Assembly: GCF_017104715.1 (NCBI RefSeq)
Contig: NZ_JAAGPI010000038.1
Location: forward strand, 1-64,000
Reading direction: 5' to 3'
Origin: Burkholderia sp. Ac-20365
GTDB taxonomy: Bacteria; Pseudomonadota; Gammaproteobacteria; Burkholderiales; Burkholderiaceae
Length of the DNA: 64,000 bases
Shown here: piece after piece, positions 29,688-37,891 of the stretch
Position numbering within the stretch: the first letter of the stretch is position 1
Layout of the letters: the number at the start of each line of letters is the position of its first letter
Position numbers and translations under genes: made by a program
Notes under the pieces: generated by a model
What the model saw: only the letters and a program-made list of their open reading frames with translations
Databases searched by the model: none
Told to the model about the DNA's origin: nothing

Positions 29688-29702
29688 TATCATTTCGTGA
29701 TA
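29688..29702. promoter_or_regulatory. palindrome TATCA-N5-TGATA upstream of MarR gene
   Basis: TATCATTTCGTGATA is a perfect 5-5-5 inverted repeat whose end is 33 bp before the MarR start codon. It is a typical place and size for a MarR autoregulatory operator. Which protein binds is inference. Confidence 0.5.
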
Positions 29703-29734
29703 CATTTTTTGCTTTCTCTCGCGTGGTCATCGAT

Positions 29735-30148
29735 ATGAAAGTTCTCACACGCACGTTGAACAAGGCGGACTACGAACAGCTTTCGGAGTTTCGCTATCAG
29801 ATGCGGCGCTTCGAGCGCTTCTCCGAGCAGGCTGCGCAAGGCGAAGGCATTACGCCGCTGCAGTATCTGTTGCTGCTGCATATCAAGGGCTATCCGGATC
29901 GCGAGTGGGCGACTATCGGCGAACTGGCCGAGCGGCTGCAGGCGCAACATCACGGCGTGGTTGCGCTGGTATCGCGCTGCGAAGCACTCGAACTCGTCAA
30001 GCGCAAGATCAGTGAGACCGACCGCCGCCAGGTCGAAGTGCATCTGCTGAAAGCGGGCGAGAAAGTACTTGCCCGGCTCGCGGAGCTGCATCGCGCGGAA
30101 CTGCGCTCGCTCAAGGGCGCATTCACGATTCCACAGATCGATCTTTGA
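29735..30148 (+). CDS. MarR-family transcriptional regulator
   Basis: This is a 137-residue winged-helix protein, unlike the two efflux-operon MarR paralogues. The core contains GITPLQYLLLLHIKGYP, the recognition segment IGELAERLQAQHHGVVALVS, and the wing KISETDRRQVEVHLLKAGEK. The frame is open upstream, but ATG 29735 gives the normal start MKVLTRTLNKADYEQL. The palindrome TATCA-N5-TGATA lies just upstream. It precedes the ClC transporter gene by 40 bp on the same strand and probably shares its transcript. Confidence 0.87.
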   Translation: MKVLTRTLNKADYEQLSEFRYQMRRFERFSEQAAQGEGITPLQYLLLLHIKGYPDREWATIGELAERLQAQHHGVVALVSRCEALELVKRKISETDRRQVEVHLLKAGEKVLARLAELHRAELRSLKGAFTIPQIDL

Positions 30149-30188
30149 TCCGGGCCCTGAAAAGGCTTTGCGCAACGGCACTGCACTC

Positions 30189-31994
30189 ATGAGCGACAAC
30201 TCTCACAAGCGGGACTTTTCGAGCAATGCGCGCTTGCCGGGCATCGCGGCGCTCGCGGCTGTCATCGGCCTGCTCAGCACGCTGGCCGCGTTCGTGCTGT
30301 TGAGCCTGATTCATCTGTTCACGAACCTGTTTTTCTTCGGCGCGTTTTCATTCGCCGACCGCTCGCCTGCTACGAATACGCTCGGCGCGTGGGTGATCGT
30401 GATCCCCGTGATCGGCGGCTTGATCGTCGGCATGATGGCGCGCTTCGGTTCGGAGAAGATTCGCGGACACGGCATTCCCGAGGCGATCGAAGCCATTCTG
30501 TTCGGCAAGAGCCGCATGTCGCCGAAAGTCGCCGTGCTCAAGCCCTTGTCGTCGGGCATCGTGATCGGCAGCGGCGGGCCGTTCGGCGCGGAAGGCCCGA
30601 TCATCATGACGGGCGGTGCGCTCGGCTCGTTGCTTGCGCAGTGCGTGAAGGTCACGTCGGCGGAGCGCAAGACGCTGCTGGTCGCGGGCGCGGCCGCGGG
30701 CATGACCGCCGTGTTCGGCACGCCCGTTGCCGCCGTGCTGCTCGCTGTCGAACTGCTGCTGTTCGAATGGCGGCCGCGCAGCTTTTTGCCTGTCGCGCTG
30801 GCTTGCGCCGTCGCCGGATTCGCGCGGGCGATCTTCTTCGGCACCGAGCCGCTGTTCGCGCTGCAAACCGCGCCGCCGACTGCTATTTCGTTGTTTTCAT
30901 GCGTGATAGCAGGGCTGCTTTCGGGCGCGTTGGCATCGGGTTTATCGGCTGCGCTCTACAAGACGGAAGACCTCTTTCACAAGCTGCCGCTGCACTGGAT
31001 GTGGTGGCCGGCTATCGGTGGGCTCGCTGTTGGCATCGGCGGATATATCGAGCCGCGCGCGCTTGGCGTCGGCTACGACGTGATCGGCGATCTGCTGCAT
31101 CAACATATCGCGCTGCAGGTGGCCGTGGCGATTCTCGTCGTCAAAGCGGTGATGTGGGTGATCGCGCTCGGCTCCGGCACGTCGGGCGGCGTGCTCGCGC
31201 CGCTGCTGATGCTCGGCGCGGGTCTTGGCACCGTGCTCGGCCACGTGCTGCCCGGCAACGAGCCGGCGCTGTGGCCGCTCGTCTGCATGGCGGCGACGCT
31301 CGGCGCCACGCTCGGTGCGCCGTTGACGGCCATCGTGTTCGCCTTCGGCCTCACGCACGATGGCAACGCGTTGCTGCCGCTACTCGCCGCGACGCTGGTT
31401 GCGCACGGTTTCGCAACCGTCGTGATGAAGCGTTCGATCATGACCGAAAAGATCGCGCGGCGCGGTTATCACATCTATCGCGAGTACGGCGTCGATCCGC
31501 TCGAGCGGCATTACGTGGACGAAGTGATGACGCAAAAGGTCGATTCGATCGATGGCGCGATTGGCGTGCGCGATGCGCTCGCTTCATATTTCGGCGCGAC
31601 TCAGAAGCGGCGCGCCTATCCTGTGCTGCGTGCGAACGGCGCGCTGCTCGGTATCGTCGATCGCGCAATGCTCGATGCAGTACGCGACGGCGCAACGCAA
31701 CACACGCTCGATTCATCGCTCGCAGATGTGATGAAAGATCGGTCGCTGGTGGTCGCACTGCCCGACGAAACCTGCCGTCTCGTAGCAACGCGTCTCGCCG
31801 TGCATGATCTTGAACGGCTGCCTGTGGTTGTCGATCGCGATTCGATGCAACTCGTTGGCGTCGTGTCGCGCAGCGATCTCGTGAAGCCTTCCGTGGCGCA
31901 TTTCGAGGAAGAGCATAAACGCGAGCGCTTTCGGCGTTTGAGCTTTGCGCCGGGTAAAAGGCATTTTCCGCCGGTAAGGAAAACACACGGGTAA
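30189..31994 (+). CDS. ClC-family chloride transporter with C-terminal CBS domains
   Basis: This is a 601-residue protein. The ClC core has the anion-filter motifs GSGGP (127-131) and GAEGP (133-137, gating glutamate Glu135), and GGVLAP. Residues about 450-590 hold two CBS domains (VMTQKVDSIDGAIGVRDAL; VMKDRSLVVALPDETCRLV). The family moves chloride, as H+-coupled exchangers or channels. The position equivalent to the internal proton-transfer glutamate of E. coli ClcA appears to be Leu189 (AVELLL), so coupling is uncertain. The ATG at 30189 follows the MarR gene by 40 bp. An intrinsic terminator follows 15 bp after the stop. Confidence 0.88.
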   Translation: MSDNSHKRDFSSNARLPGIAALAAVIGLLSTLAAFVLLSLIHLFTNLFFFGAFSFADRSPATNTLGAWVIVIPVIGGLIVGMMARFGSEKIRGHGIPEAIEAILFGKSRMSPKVAVLKPLSSGIVIGSGGPFGAEGPIIMTGGALGSLLAQCVKVTSAERKTLLVAGAAAGMTAVFGTPVAAVLLAVELLLFEWRPRSFLPVALACAVAGFARAIFFGTEPLFALQTAPPTAISLFSCVIAGLLSGALASGLSAALYKTEDLFHKLPLHWMWWPAIGGLAVGIGGYIEPRALGVGYDVIGDLLHQHIALQVAVAILVVKAVMWVIALGSGTSGGVLAPLLMLGAGLGTVLGHVLPGNEPALWPLVCMAATLGATLGAPLTAIVFAFGLTHDGNALLPLLAATLVAHGFATVVMKRSIMTEKIARRGYHIYREYGVDPLERHYVDEVMTQKVDSIDGAIGVRDALASYFGATQKRRAYPVLRANGALLGIVDRAMLDAVRDGATQHTLDSSLADVMKDRSLVVALPDETCRLVATRLAVHDLERLPVVVDRDSMQLVGVVSRSDLVKPSVAHFEEEHKRERFRRLSFAPGKRHFPPVRKTHG

Positions 31995-32009
31995 AGCCTG
32001 CACGAATGC

Positions 32010-32038
32010 AAAAGGGCCCGCATTTCGCAGGCCTTTTT
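32010..32038 (+). terminator. intrinsic terminator of the ClC gene
   Basis: A 9-bp stem AAAAGGGCC/GGCCTTTTT (one G-T pair) with an 11-nt loop ends in a run of five T, 15 nt after the stop codon of the ClC gene. This is a good Rho-independent terminator. Confidence 0.8.
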
Positions 32039-32118
32039 GCATCGCAGCCGTTTTAGAGCGACACTGTTATTACGTGCATCCGTCAGCGCAACTGCACGAA
32101 AAATGCGGGAGGTTCTTC

Positions 32119-32481
32119 ATGAATCGCAAACTCGGCTTGCTCATAGGCATCGCGATTGCCGGCTCAGTTGCTTCCGTCTCCAGCATGGCTGAACAGGCAC
32201 AGCGCATCCGCATTCAGTCCGCTACTTACGGCGCGAATTGCGGCGCAGCAGCAGGCAATTCCACGCGTGACCTTGCAGAGCACTGCAACGACCGCGCGAC
32301 CTGTCGCTATATCGTGAAAGCGCGGCTCGATGCAACGCAGCGTGCTTCGTGTCCACGCGATTTCACAGCAGCATGGTCATGCGATCACCGCGAGTTTCAT
32401 CAAGCGATGTTGAGCGCCGAAGCAGGCAATGGCGGCACGCTTGTACTCACTTGCGTCCCTTCCAAAGGCGCGGGCAAATAA
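32119..32481 (+). CDS. small exported cysteine-rich protein, function unknown
   Basis: This is a 120-residue protein. A signal peptide covers about residues 1-24 (MNRKLGLLIGIAIAGSVASV; cleavage near SSMA-EQ). The mature part has seven cysteines (NCGAAAGN, EHCNDRATCRY, SCPRDF, WSCDH, LTCVPS). The spacing pattern, starting IRIQSATYG, loosely recalls small galactose/rhamnose-binding lectin domains with conserved disulphides; this is a weak eye-level resemblance. ATG 32119 is preceded by GGGAGG-like sequence. It lies alone between the ClC terminator and a converging oxidoreductase gene, with its stop adjacent to that gene's stop. Confidence 0.65.
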   Translation: MNRKLGLLIGIAIAGSVASVSSMAEQAQRIRIQSATYGANCGAAAGNSTRDLAEHCNDRATCRYIVKARLDATQRASCPRDFTAAWSCDHREFHQAMLSAEAGNGGTLVLTCVPSKGAGK

Positions 32482-34530
32482 TCACAGATCGAGCGTCAGG
32501 CTCCCAATCTGCCCGTCTTCGACGACGGGATGCGCCATGCAGATCAGCGTGCATCCGTCGGCGACTTCCGCCTCGATTTCTCCGTCGTAAGCGGTCTTCC
32601 CAGACAGTACTTTTGTCGAGCACGTGCCGCACATGCCCGAACGGCAGCTCGACTGCGCTTCGATGCCGTTCTTTTCGGCGAAGTCCAGCAGGTTGCCGTG
32701 CTTCGGCATCCAGTGGATCGTGCGTTGCGAGCGCGCAAACGTTACTTGCGCGCCGCCCGTTTCGACTTCGGCTTTTTCTTCGACGACAGCCTGCGTGGGC
32801 GTGCGCTTCACGCTGGCGGGCCCGAACGCTTCGAAACGGATGCGTTCGTCGGCGACGTTCAGCGCGCGCAGTCCTTCGTACAGGTCGCGCATGAACTGCT
32901 CGGGGCCGCACAGGTAGAAGTCGTAGTCGTCGAACGGCAACGAGCGCTTCAATGCCGCGATATCGACGCGCCCTTTTTCGATGCCATCAACAGGCTCGCT
33001 CAAAGCGCTATCGAACAGATGCATCGACACCGACGGATAACGCGCCGCCACCTCTTTCAGATGCGCGCTAAACGGGCGCTCGCGATCGTTGCGCGCGCCG
33101 TGAAAGAAAAACACACGCTTCGCATGAGCATCGTTTTTCGCGCGCGCATTCAGCTCATGATGCAGCATCGCGATCATCGGCGTCATGCCGATACCTGCCG
33201 AAATCAGCACGGCGGGCCGCGTGCTCTGCGTGTCGTAGACGAATGCGCCGCGCGGCGCCATCGCTTCGATTTCCATGCCTGCCTCGAGATGCTCGTGCAG
33301 CCAGTTCGACGCGACGCCTTCGCGCTTCACGCTGATCCGGTAATGACGCGGATCATGCACATCGGAGAGCGTATAAGTGCGCGTCAACGGCGCATCGCGT
33401 CCTTCCACGCGCACACGAATCGGCAGATATTGCCCCGGCTGATACGCGGGCAACGGCGAACCATCTGTCGACTCGAAATAGAACGAGCGCACAGAAGGCG
33501 TCTCCTGAACGACTTCCGCCACTTTCAGCTTGTGCCACGGCGACGCAGCCGCCGCCTTGCGCATCGCAGCCGCAAATTGCGGTGCGTATTCGACATCGGA
33601 CCAGCGAAACGGCAGCACGCCCCTGCTGCGCCGCACTTCCTGCACATGAAAGCGCATCAGGCGCTCCGCGCCTTCGAACGTTGCAATCTCGGGGCCTTGC
33701 CAGATGATCTCGGCGCGCACGGCGAGGTACAGCAGATCGCCGCTGGCAAAATCGACGAACAACAAACCCGCGCGCGGATCGTGCAGCAGATTGCCGATCG
33801 TGTTGAAGAACTTGTTGCCGGTGAAATCGGGCGTGGTGAGCGTCGCGGCGTCGTCGATACGCACGAAGCCCGGCACGCCGCCGCGATGCGACACGTCGAC
33901 GCCGCGTGCAAAGCCCGCTTCATCCGCCATGTTCGCGCTTGCGATGAAGAATGTGTCGGCGCGCGCGAGCAACGCGCGGTCCGCGTCGCTGAGGTAAGTC
34001 GAGATTTCTTGCGGCGAGGGCGCGCCGCCGTCCGTGCGGTCGACGAAAGTCGGCACGCGCCCCTGAATGTACTTCGCGCAGTTGCCGAAGCTCTGCGTCA
34101 CTTCGAGCGTGACGGCATCGCCATCCACCGCTTTGACGACACCGTTGATCCGGTTGCGCCGCCGCGTATGCGGCTGGATGCCGAGCCCGCCGATCATCGC
34201 GCCCATCTGCCAGTTCGGGCCGAGCGGATCGCCGGGCAGTGCGCGGCTTTCGATACGCAGCGTATTCGCATCCGGCGACGACACGAAGCCCGGCAATCCC
34301 GTGCGGATCGTCGCCCACGGCTGACCGCTCCCATCGACACCGCCGAACACCATGAACGGCTGCTGCGCATAGAACTCGCGGTGCTGCTCCGGCATATAGC
34401 GGCGAATGCCGCGGCGCCCGGAAGAGTCCGCCTGACTGTCCACGCCTGCCAGCCGCTGCGCGGCGAGTTCGTCGGCGTGAAACGGCGAGGTTTCGAGACC
34501 CCAGCCGTTCAGAGGAATGAAATCGGACAT
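32482..34530 (-). CDS. PNPOx-like / FAD reductase / 2Fe-2S ferredoxin fusion protein
   Basis: This 682-residue three-part oxidoreductase has an N-terminal pyridoxamine-phosphate-oxidase-like split-barrel (about 40-320). Next comes an FNR-type FAD and NAD(P) reductase (about 335-570; FAD site LTRTYTLSDVHD, NAD site LISAGIGMTPMIAML, CGPEQFM). A plant-type 2Fe-2S ferredoxin ends it (about 595-682; C-x4-C-x2-C in SSCRSGMCGTCSTK, fourth Cys in LICMAHP). Electrons should flow NAD(P)H to FAD to the cluster. What the N-terminal domain receives is unknown. ATG 34530 is backed by CAGGAG at 7 bp; an upstream frame extension overlaps the GST gene. Confidence 0.85.
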   Translation of the reverse strand: MSDFIPLNGWGLETSPFHADELAAQRLAGVDSQADSSGRRGIRRYMPEQHREFYAQQPFMVFGGVDGSGQPWATIRTGLPGFVSSPDANTLRIESRALPGDPLGPNWQMGAMIGGLGIQPHTRRRNRINGVVKAVDGDAVTLEVTQSFGNCAKYIQGRVPTFVDRTDGGAPSPQEISTYLSDADRALLARADTFFIASANMADEAGFARGVDVSHRGGVPGFVRIDDAATLTTPDFTGNKFFNTIGNLLHDPRAGLLFVDFASGDLLYLAVRAEIIWQGPEIATFEGAERLMRFHVQEVRRSRGVLPFRWSDVEYAPQFAAAMRKAAAASPWHKLKVAEVVQETPSVRSFYFESTDGSPLPAYQPGQYLPIRVRVEGRDAPLTRTYTLSDVHDPRHYRISVKREGVASNWLHEHLEAGMEIEAMAPRGAFVYDTQSTRPAVLISAGIGMTPMIAMLHHELNARAKNDAHAKRVFFFHGARNDRERPFSAHLKEVAARYPSVSMHLFDSALSEPVDGIEKGRVDIAALKRSLPFDDYDFYLCGPEQFMRDLYEGLRALNVADERIRFEAFGPASVKRTPTQAVVEEKAEVETGGAQVTFARSQRTIHWMPKHGNLLDFAEKNGIEAQSSCRSGMCGTCSTKVLSGKTAYDGEIEAEVADGCTLICMAHPVVEDGQIGSLTLDL

Positions 34531-34585
34531 CTCGGGCTCCTGCAGGCAAAACGTCAGCGTGATGCGTGAAAACGTGCTGCCCGGG

Positions 34586-35227
34586 TTACTCCGCGAGCAG
34601 CCCGGCCTTCGTGGACGGCATCGCAATGAAGCGCGGCAACGCTTCAACGCGGCGCAGCCACGCGCGAATGTTCGGATACGGCTCCAGCGACACGCCGCCT
34701 TCCGGCGCGTGCGCGATATACGTGTGCGCGGCAATATCGGCGATCGTCACGTGCTCGCCGGCGGCGAACGGCTTCGTGCCGAGTTCGCGCTCGATCACGT
34801 CGAACAGCTTTACCGCGATGCCCTTCGCCGTCTCATGATTCAGCGGTGCGCCGAACACGGTGACGAGCCGCGCCGAGCACGGACCGAAGGCGATCTGCCC
34901 CGCCGCCAGCGACAGCCAGCGCTGCACAGCCGCCGCGCCGAGCGGATCTTCCGGCAGCCACGACGCGTCGCCGTAGCGCGTGGCCAGATACACCAGAATC
35001 GCGTTCGAATCGAACAGCGTGATGTCGCCGTCCTGAATCGTCGGCACCTGGCCGAACGGGTTCAGCGCGAGATATTCCGGCTTGCGGTTGTCGCCCTCGC
35101 GCATGTTCAGTTCGATCACTTCGAACGGCAGGTCGAGCAAAGTCAGGAACAGCTTCACGCGATGGCCATGACCCGACAGCAGGGTCGTGTACAGGCGGAT
35201 CGGCTGGGCGGGCTTGGCTGCGGGCAT
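34586..35227 (-). CDS. glutathione S-transferase family protein
   Basis: This 213-residue protein has an N-terminal thioredoxin-like domain (IRLYTTLLSGHGHRVKLFLT) with the glutathione-contacting loop NPFGQVPTIQDGD and FDSNAILVYLA. The all-helical C-terminal domain contains the N-capping motif region (HVTIADIAAHTYI). It is predicted to conjugate or reduce substrates with glutathione in the cytoplasm. ATG 35227 follows GGAG. It is transcribed divergently from a LysR gene 110 bp away, the usual arrangement for regulator and target. It is 55 bp upstream of the oxidoreductase fusion gene and may be co-transcribed with it. Confidence 0.9.
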   Translation of the reverse strand: MPAAKPAQPIRLYTTLLSGHGHRVKLFLTLLDLPFEVIELNMREGDNRKPEYLALNPFGQVPTIQDGDITLFDSNAILVYLATRYGDASWLPEDPLGAAAVQRWLSLAAGQIAFGPCSARLVTVFGAPLNHETAKGIAVKLFDVIERELGTKPFAAGEHVTIADIAAHTYIAHAPEGGVSLEPYPNIRAWLRRVEALPRFIAMPSTKAGLLAE

Positions 35228-35248
35228 TCGGGACTCCAGGTTCGGTGA

Positions 35249-35260
35249 TATTGGACAATA
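35249..35260. promoter_or_regulatory. palindrome TATTGGACAATA in the GST/LysR divergent promoter
   Basis: TATTG-GA-CAATA is a perfect inverted repeat 21 bp from the GST start. The half TGGACAAT recurs at 35326-35333 just before the LysR ATG. Two related sites flanking a divergent promoter fit LysR-type control, but the spacing is not the classic T-N11-A. Confidence 0.4.
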
Positions 35261-35337
35261 GGAGAGTAAAGCGCGCCGTCCGGCCGCAGAAGCCTGATAA
35301 CCTTGAAAACACAATCATCTGAAAGTGGACAATCGAC

Positions 35338-36246
35338 ATGGCCGACGTGCGTGACGTGAACCTGAACCGGCTGGCCGTTTTCGTCGCCGTGGTCGAAGCG
35401 GGGTCGCTGACGGCAGCCGCGGCGCGGCTCGGGCTCGCGAAGACGATGGTCAGCACGCACATGCAGCGGCTCGAAGCGGAAGTGGGCGCGAGCCTGCTGG
35501 TGCGCACCACGCGGCGGCTGGGCGTCACCGAGGCGGGACGCGCGTTTTATGATGCCTGCGTGAAGATCCTGCGCGCAGCGGAGGAGGCGCTGGCCGACAT
35601 CGGCGGCGAGGAAGCGCCGGTGCGCGGCACGCTGCGCGTGAGTTGCCCGATCGACTACGGCACGCTCGCCGTCGCACCCGTGCTGGTCGAACTGCGCCGC
35701 GCGCATCCGCGGCTCGATATCGAACTGCTGTGCAGCGATCATCTCGTCGATCTGATCGCGGACGGCATCGACGTCGCGATCCGGCTCGGCCGTCTGCCCG
35801 ATTCGAACTATCGCGCGGTGACGCTGGGGCGTTTCGAGAAATGGGTTGTCGCGAGCCCGGCGTTCATCGAGACCTGGGGCGAGCCGAAAACGCCTGCCGA
35901 TCTCTCCGCCATGCCTTTCGTCGCGCTGACGGTGCTGGCGCGGCCGCAAACGCTCGACTTGCGCCACATCGACGGGACGACGGAAAGCGTGCGCTGCGAG
36001 AACGCGTTCCTCGTGAACACGGCGGAAGCCGCACGCGCGGCCACGCTGGCGGGCGGCGGTCTGGGTCTGCTAACGGACTTCTCCGTCACTGGCGACGTCG
36101 CGGCGGGCCGCCTGGTGCGTCTGCTGCCCGACTGGTCGACGGAACCCGCCGGCATCCAGGCCGTGTTTCCGCCGACGCAACACACGCCGCCCAAAGTCCG
36201 TGCGCTGATCGATACGTTCAGGGCCTATCTCGCGCGCGACGCGTGA
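35338..36246 (+). CDS. LysR-family transcriptional regulator
   Basis: This 302-residue regulator has an N-terminal winged helix-turn-helix (about 1-60: NLNRLAVFVAVVEAGSLTAA, LGLAKTMVSTHMQRLE) and a periplasmic-binding-protein-like effector domain (about 90-295, opening GTLRVSCPIDYGTLAVAPVL). It belongs to the large PA0477/CrgA-like group with IRLGRLPDSNY. It is divergent from the GST gene and is the obvious candidate to regulate it and the oxidoreductase fusion downstream. The inducing molecule is unknown. Confidence 0.9.
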   Translation: MADVRDVNLNRLAVFVAVVEAGSLTAAAARLGLAKTMVSTHMQRLEAEVGASLLVRTTRRLGVTEAGRAFYDACVKILRAAEEALADIGGEEAPVRGTLRVSCPIDYGTLAVAPVLVELRRAHPRLDIELLCSDHLVDLIADGIDVAIRLGRLPDSNYRAVTLGRFEKWVVASPAFIETWGEPKTPADLSAMPFVALTVLARPQTLDLRHIDGTTESVRCENAFLVNTAEAARAATLAGGGLGLLTDFSVTGDVAAGRLVRLLPDWSTEPAGIQAVFPPTQHTPPKVRALIDTFRAYLARDA

Positions 36247-36403
36247 ATATTGACGCGCGCAAAGCGCATCCGCTGCGCCGGTAGAATTGTCCGTTCGGGT
36301 TTCAGCCAATCGAGAAGCCGCCCCGCCGTGCCGTTGACATGGCGAAAGCCCCATTGAGCACGACCGGGGCGCCACCGATCCATACGAAAAATACGAAGCG
36401 AAC

Positions 36404-37456
36404 ATGAAGAACATCGACGACACGCAAGACATGCTCGGCGCCGCCTTCCTGCGCCACGACGATTCGAACGCCAGCATGCAGGCCGAAGGCGAACGGCTCG
36501 AACACGACACGGCCGTCTATCGCACGCTGCTCGAATCGACCAAAGCAATTCCGTGGAAGATCGACTGGGCGACGATGGCGTTCACCTACATCGGCCCGCA
36601 GATCGAGGCGCTGCTCGGCTGGGCGCCGTCGTCGTGGAAGACGGTCAACGACTGGGCCGAGCGCATGCATCCCGAAGACCGGCAGAAAGTGGTCGAGTTT
36701 TGCGTCGCGCAATCGCAGGCGGGCACCGATCACGAGGCGGACTATCGTGCGCTGACGAAGGACGGCGGCTATGTGTGGCTGCGCGACGTCGTGCACGTCG
36801 TGCGCACGCCGGAAGGCGGCGTCGATTCGCTGATCGGCTTCATGTTCGATATCAGCGAACGCAAGCGCACGGAAGAAAAGCTCGCGCGTCTGCAGAAGGA
36901 ACTCGAAGACCTGTCGTTCAAGGACGGCCTGACGGGCGCGGGCAATCGCCGCATGTTCGACAACGTGATGCAGCGCGAGTGGGCGGCGAGTCAGGAAAGC
37001 GGCAAACCGCTGTCGTTGATCATGATCGACATCGACTTCTTCAAGGCCTACAACGATTACTACGGCCACATTCAGGGCGACGAGTGCCTGAAGCGCTTCG
37101 CTGGCGTGCTCGCGAAAGCCGCGCGCGAAAGCGATTTTCTGGGCCGCTTCGGCGGCGAGGAATTCGTGCTCGTGTTGCCGAACACGGATGCGGACACGGC
37201 AGTGAAGATGGCAGAGCGCTGCCGCGATCTGATCGATGCAGAAGCGATCCCGCATTTGCGCTCGCCGCATCAGCAACGCGTGACGGCGAGCTTCGGCGTC
37301 GGGACGATCGTTCCGAACGGCGGCATGGACACGACTGCGTTTATCAATCTGATCGACGCGCAGTTGTATCAGGCGAAGGACAACGGCCGCAATCGCATCG
37401 TTGCCGTCGATCGCGCGGGAATGGGCGGCGAAGCGTTTCGCACGCAGTCGCGGTAA
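36404..37456 (+). CDS. PAS-GGDEF diguanylate cyclase
   Basis: This is a 350-residue soluble signalling protein. A PAS domain covers about residues 40-155 (WKIDWATMAFTYIGPQIEAL, with the PAC end GFMFDISERKRTEE). A short coiled linker leads to a GGDEF domain (about 170-335) with active-site motif GGEEF at 250-254 and a product-inhibition I-site RESD at 241-244. It should make cyclic di-GMP in response to a signal sensed by the PAS domain (possibly light, redox or ligand; not readable). It has no membrane segment. The ribosome site is weak. It stands alone downstream of the LysR gene, tail to tail with the ribbon-helix-helix gene. Confidence 0.9.
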   Translation: MKNIDDTQDMLGAAFLRHDDSNASMQAEGERLEHDTAVYRTLLESTKAIPWKIDWATMAFTYIGPQIEALLGWAPSSWKTVNDWAERMHPEDRQKVVEFCVAQSQAGTDHEADYRALTKDGGYVWLRDVVHVVRTPEGGVDSLIGFMFDISERKRTEEKLARLQKELEDLSFKDGLTGAGNRRMFDNVMQREWAASQESGKPLSLIMIDIDFFKAYNDYYGHIQGDECLKRFAGVLAKAARESDFLGRFGGEEFVLVLPNTDADTAVKMAERCRDLIDAEAIPHLRSPHQQRVTASFGVGTIVPNGGMDTTAFINLIDAQLYQAKDNGRNRIVAVDRAGMGGEAFRTQSR

Positions 37457-37475
37457 GCGCGCAGAAGTCTGAGCG

Positions 37476-37811
37476 TCAAACCGTTTTCAGTACACGCGGC
37501 TTCGGCTCGGGCACAGGCACAGGAAAGCTGGTTAAGTCGCTTTTGCCCGCCACGATCGACAGATACCTCAGGCAGCACACGCGCAAAAACGACGCAAAAT
37601 TGCTCGGCACTTCGCCGCGCAGCGCGATGAGTTCGTCGTAGAGCTTGACGGCGAATTGCGTGGTCGTCATGTTCTCGCGCGACGCGATTTCATGCAGCAC
37701 GTCCCAGAAGAGATTCTCCAGGCGCACGGTCGTAATCACGCCATGGATGCGCAGCGAACGCGTGCGCGATTCGTACAGGATCGGGTCCGCGTTGACGTAG
37801 ACGTTGCACAT
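37476..37811 (-). CDS. ribbon-helix-helix domain protein
   Basis: This 111-residue protein has a core SLRIHGVITTVRLENLFWD and EIASRENMTTTQFAVKLYDEL that matches the small ribbon-helix-helix family (RHH_4) found in proteobacteria. A short beta-strand then two helices form a dimeric DNA-binding unit. The C terminus is proline-rich (VPVPEPKP). It lies 80 bp downstream of the GMC dehydrogenase gene on the same strand and may be co-transcribed. Whether it regulates that pair is not known. Length and domain content are normal for the family. Confidence 0.75.
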   Translation of the reverse strand: MCNVYVNADPILYESRTRSLRIHGVITTVRLENLFWDVLHEIASRENMTTTQFAVKLYDELIALRGEVPSNFASFLRVCCLRYLSIVAGKSDLTSFPVPVPEPKPRVLKTV

Positions 37812-37891
37812 GGTGTGTCTCCATTGTTCGTATGAGTGCGGCGGCGGGCATCGCGCGCGCCTGCCGCACCCGGTTCATTCACACGCATCGA

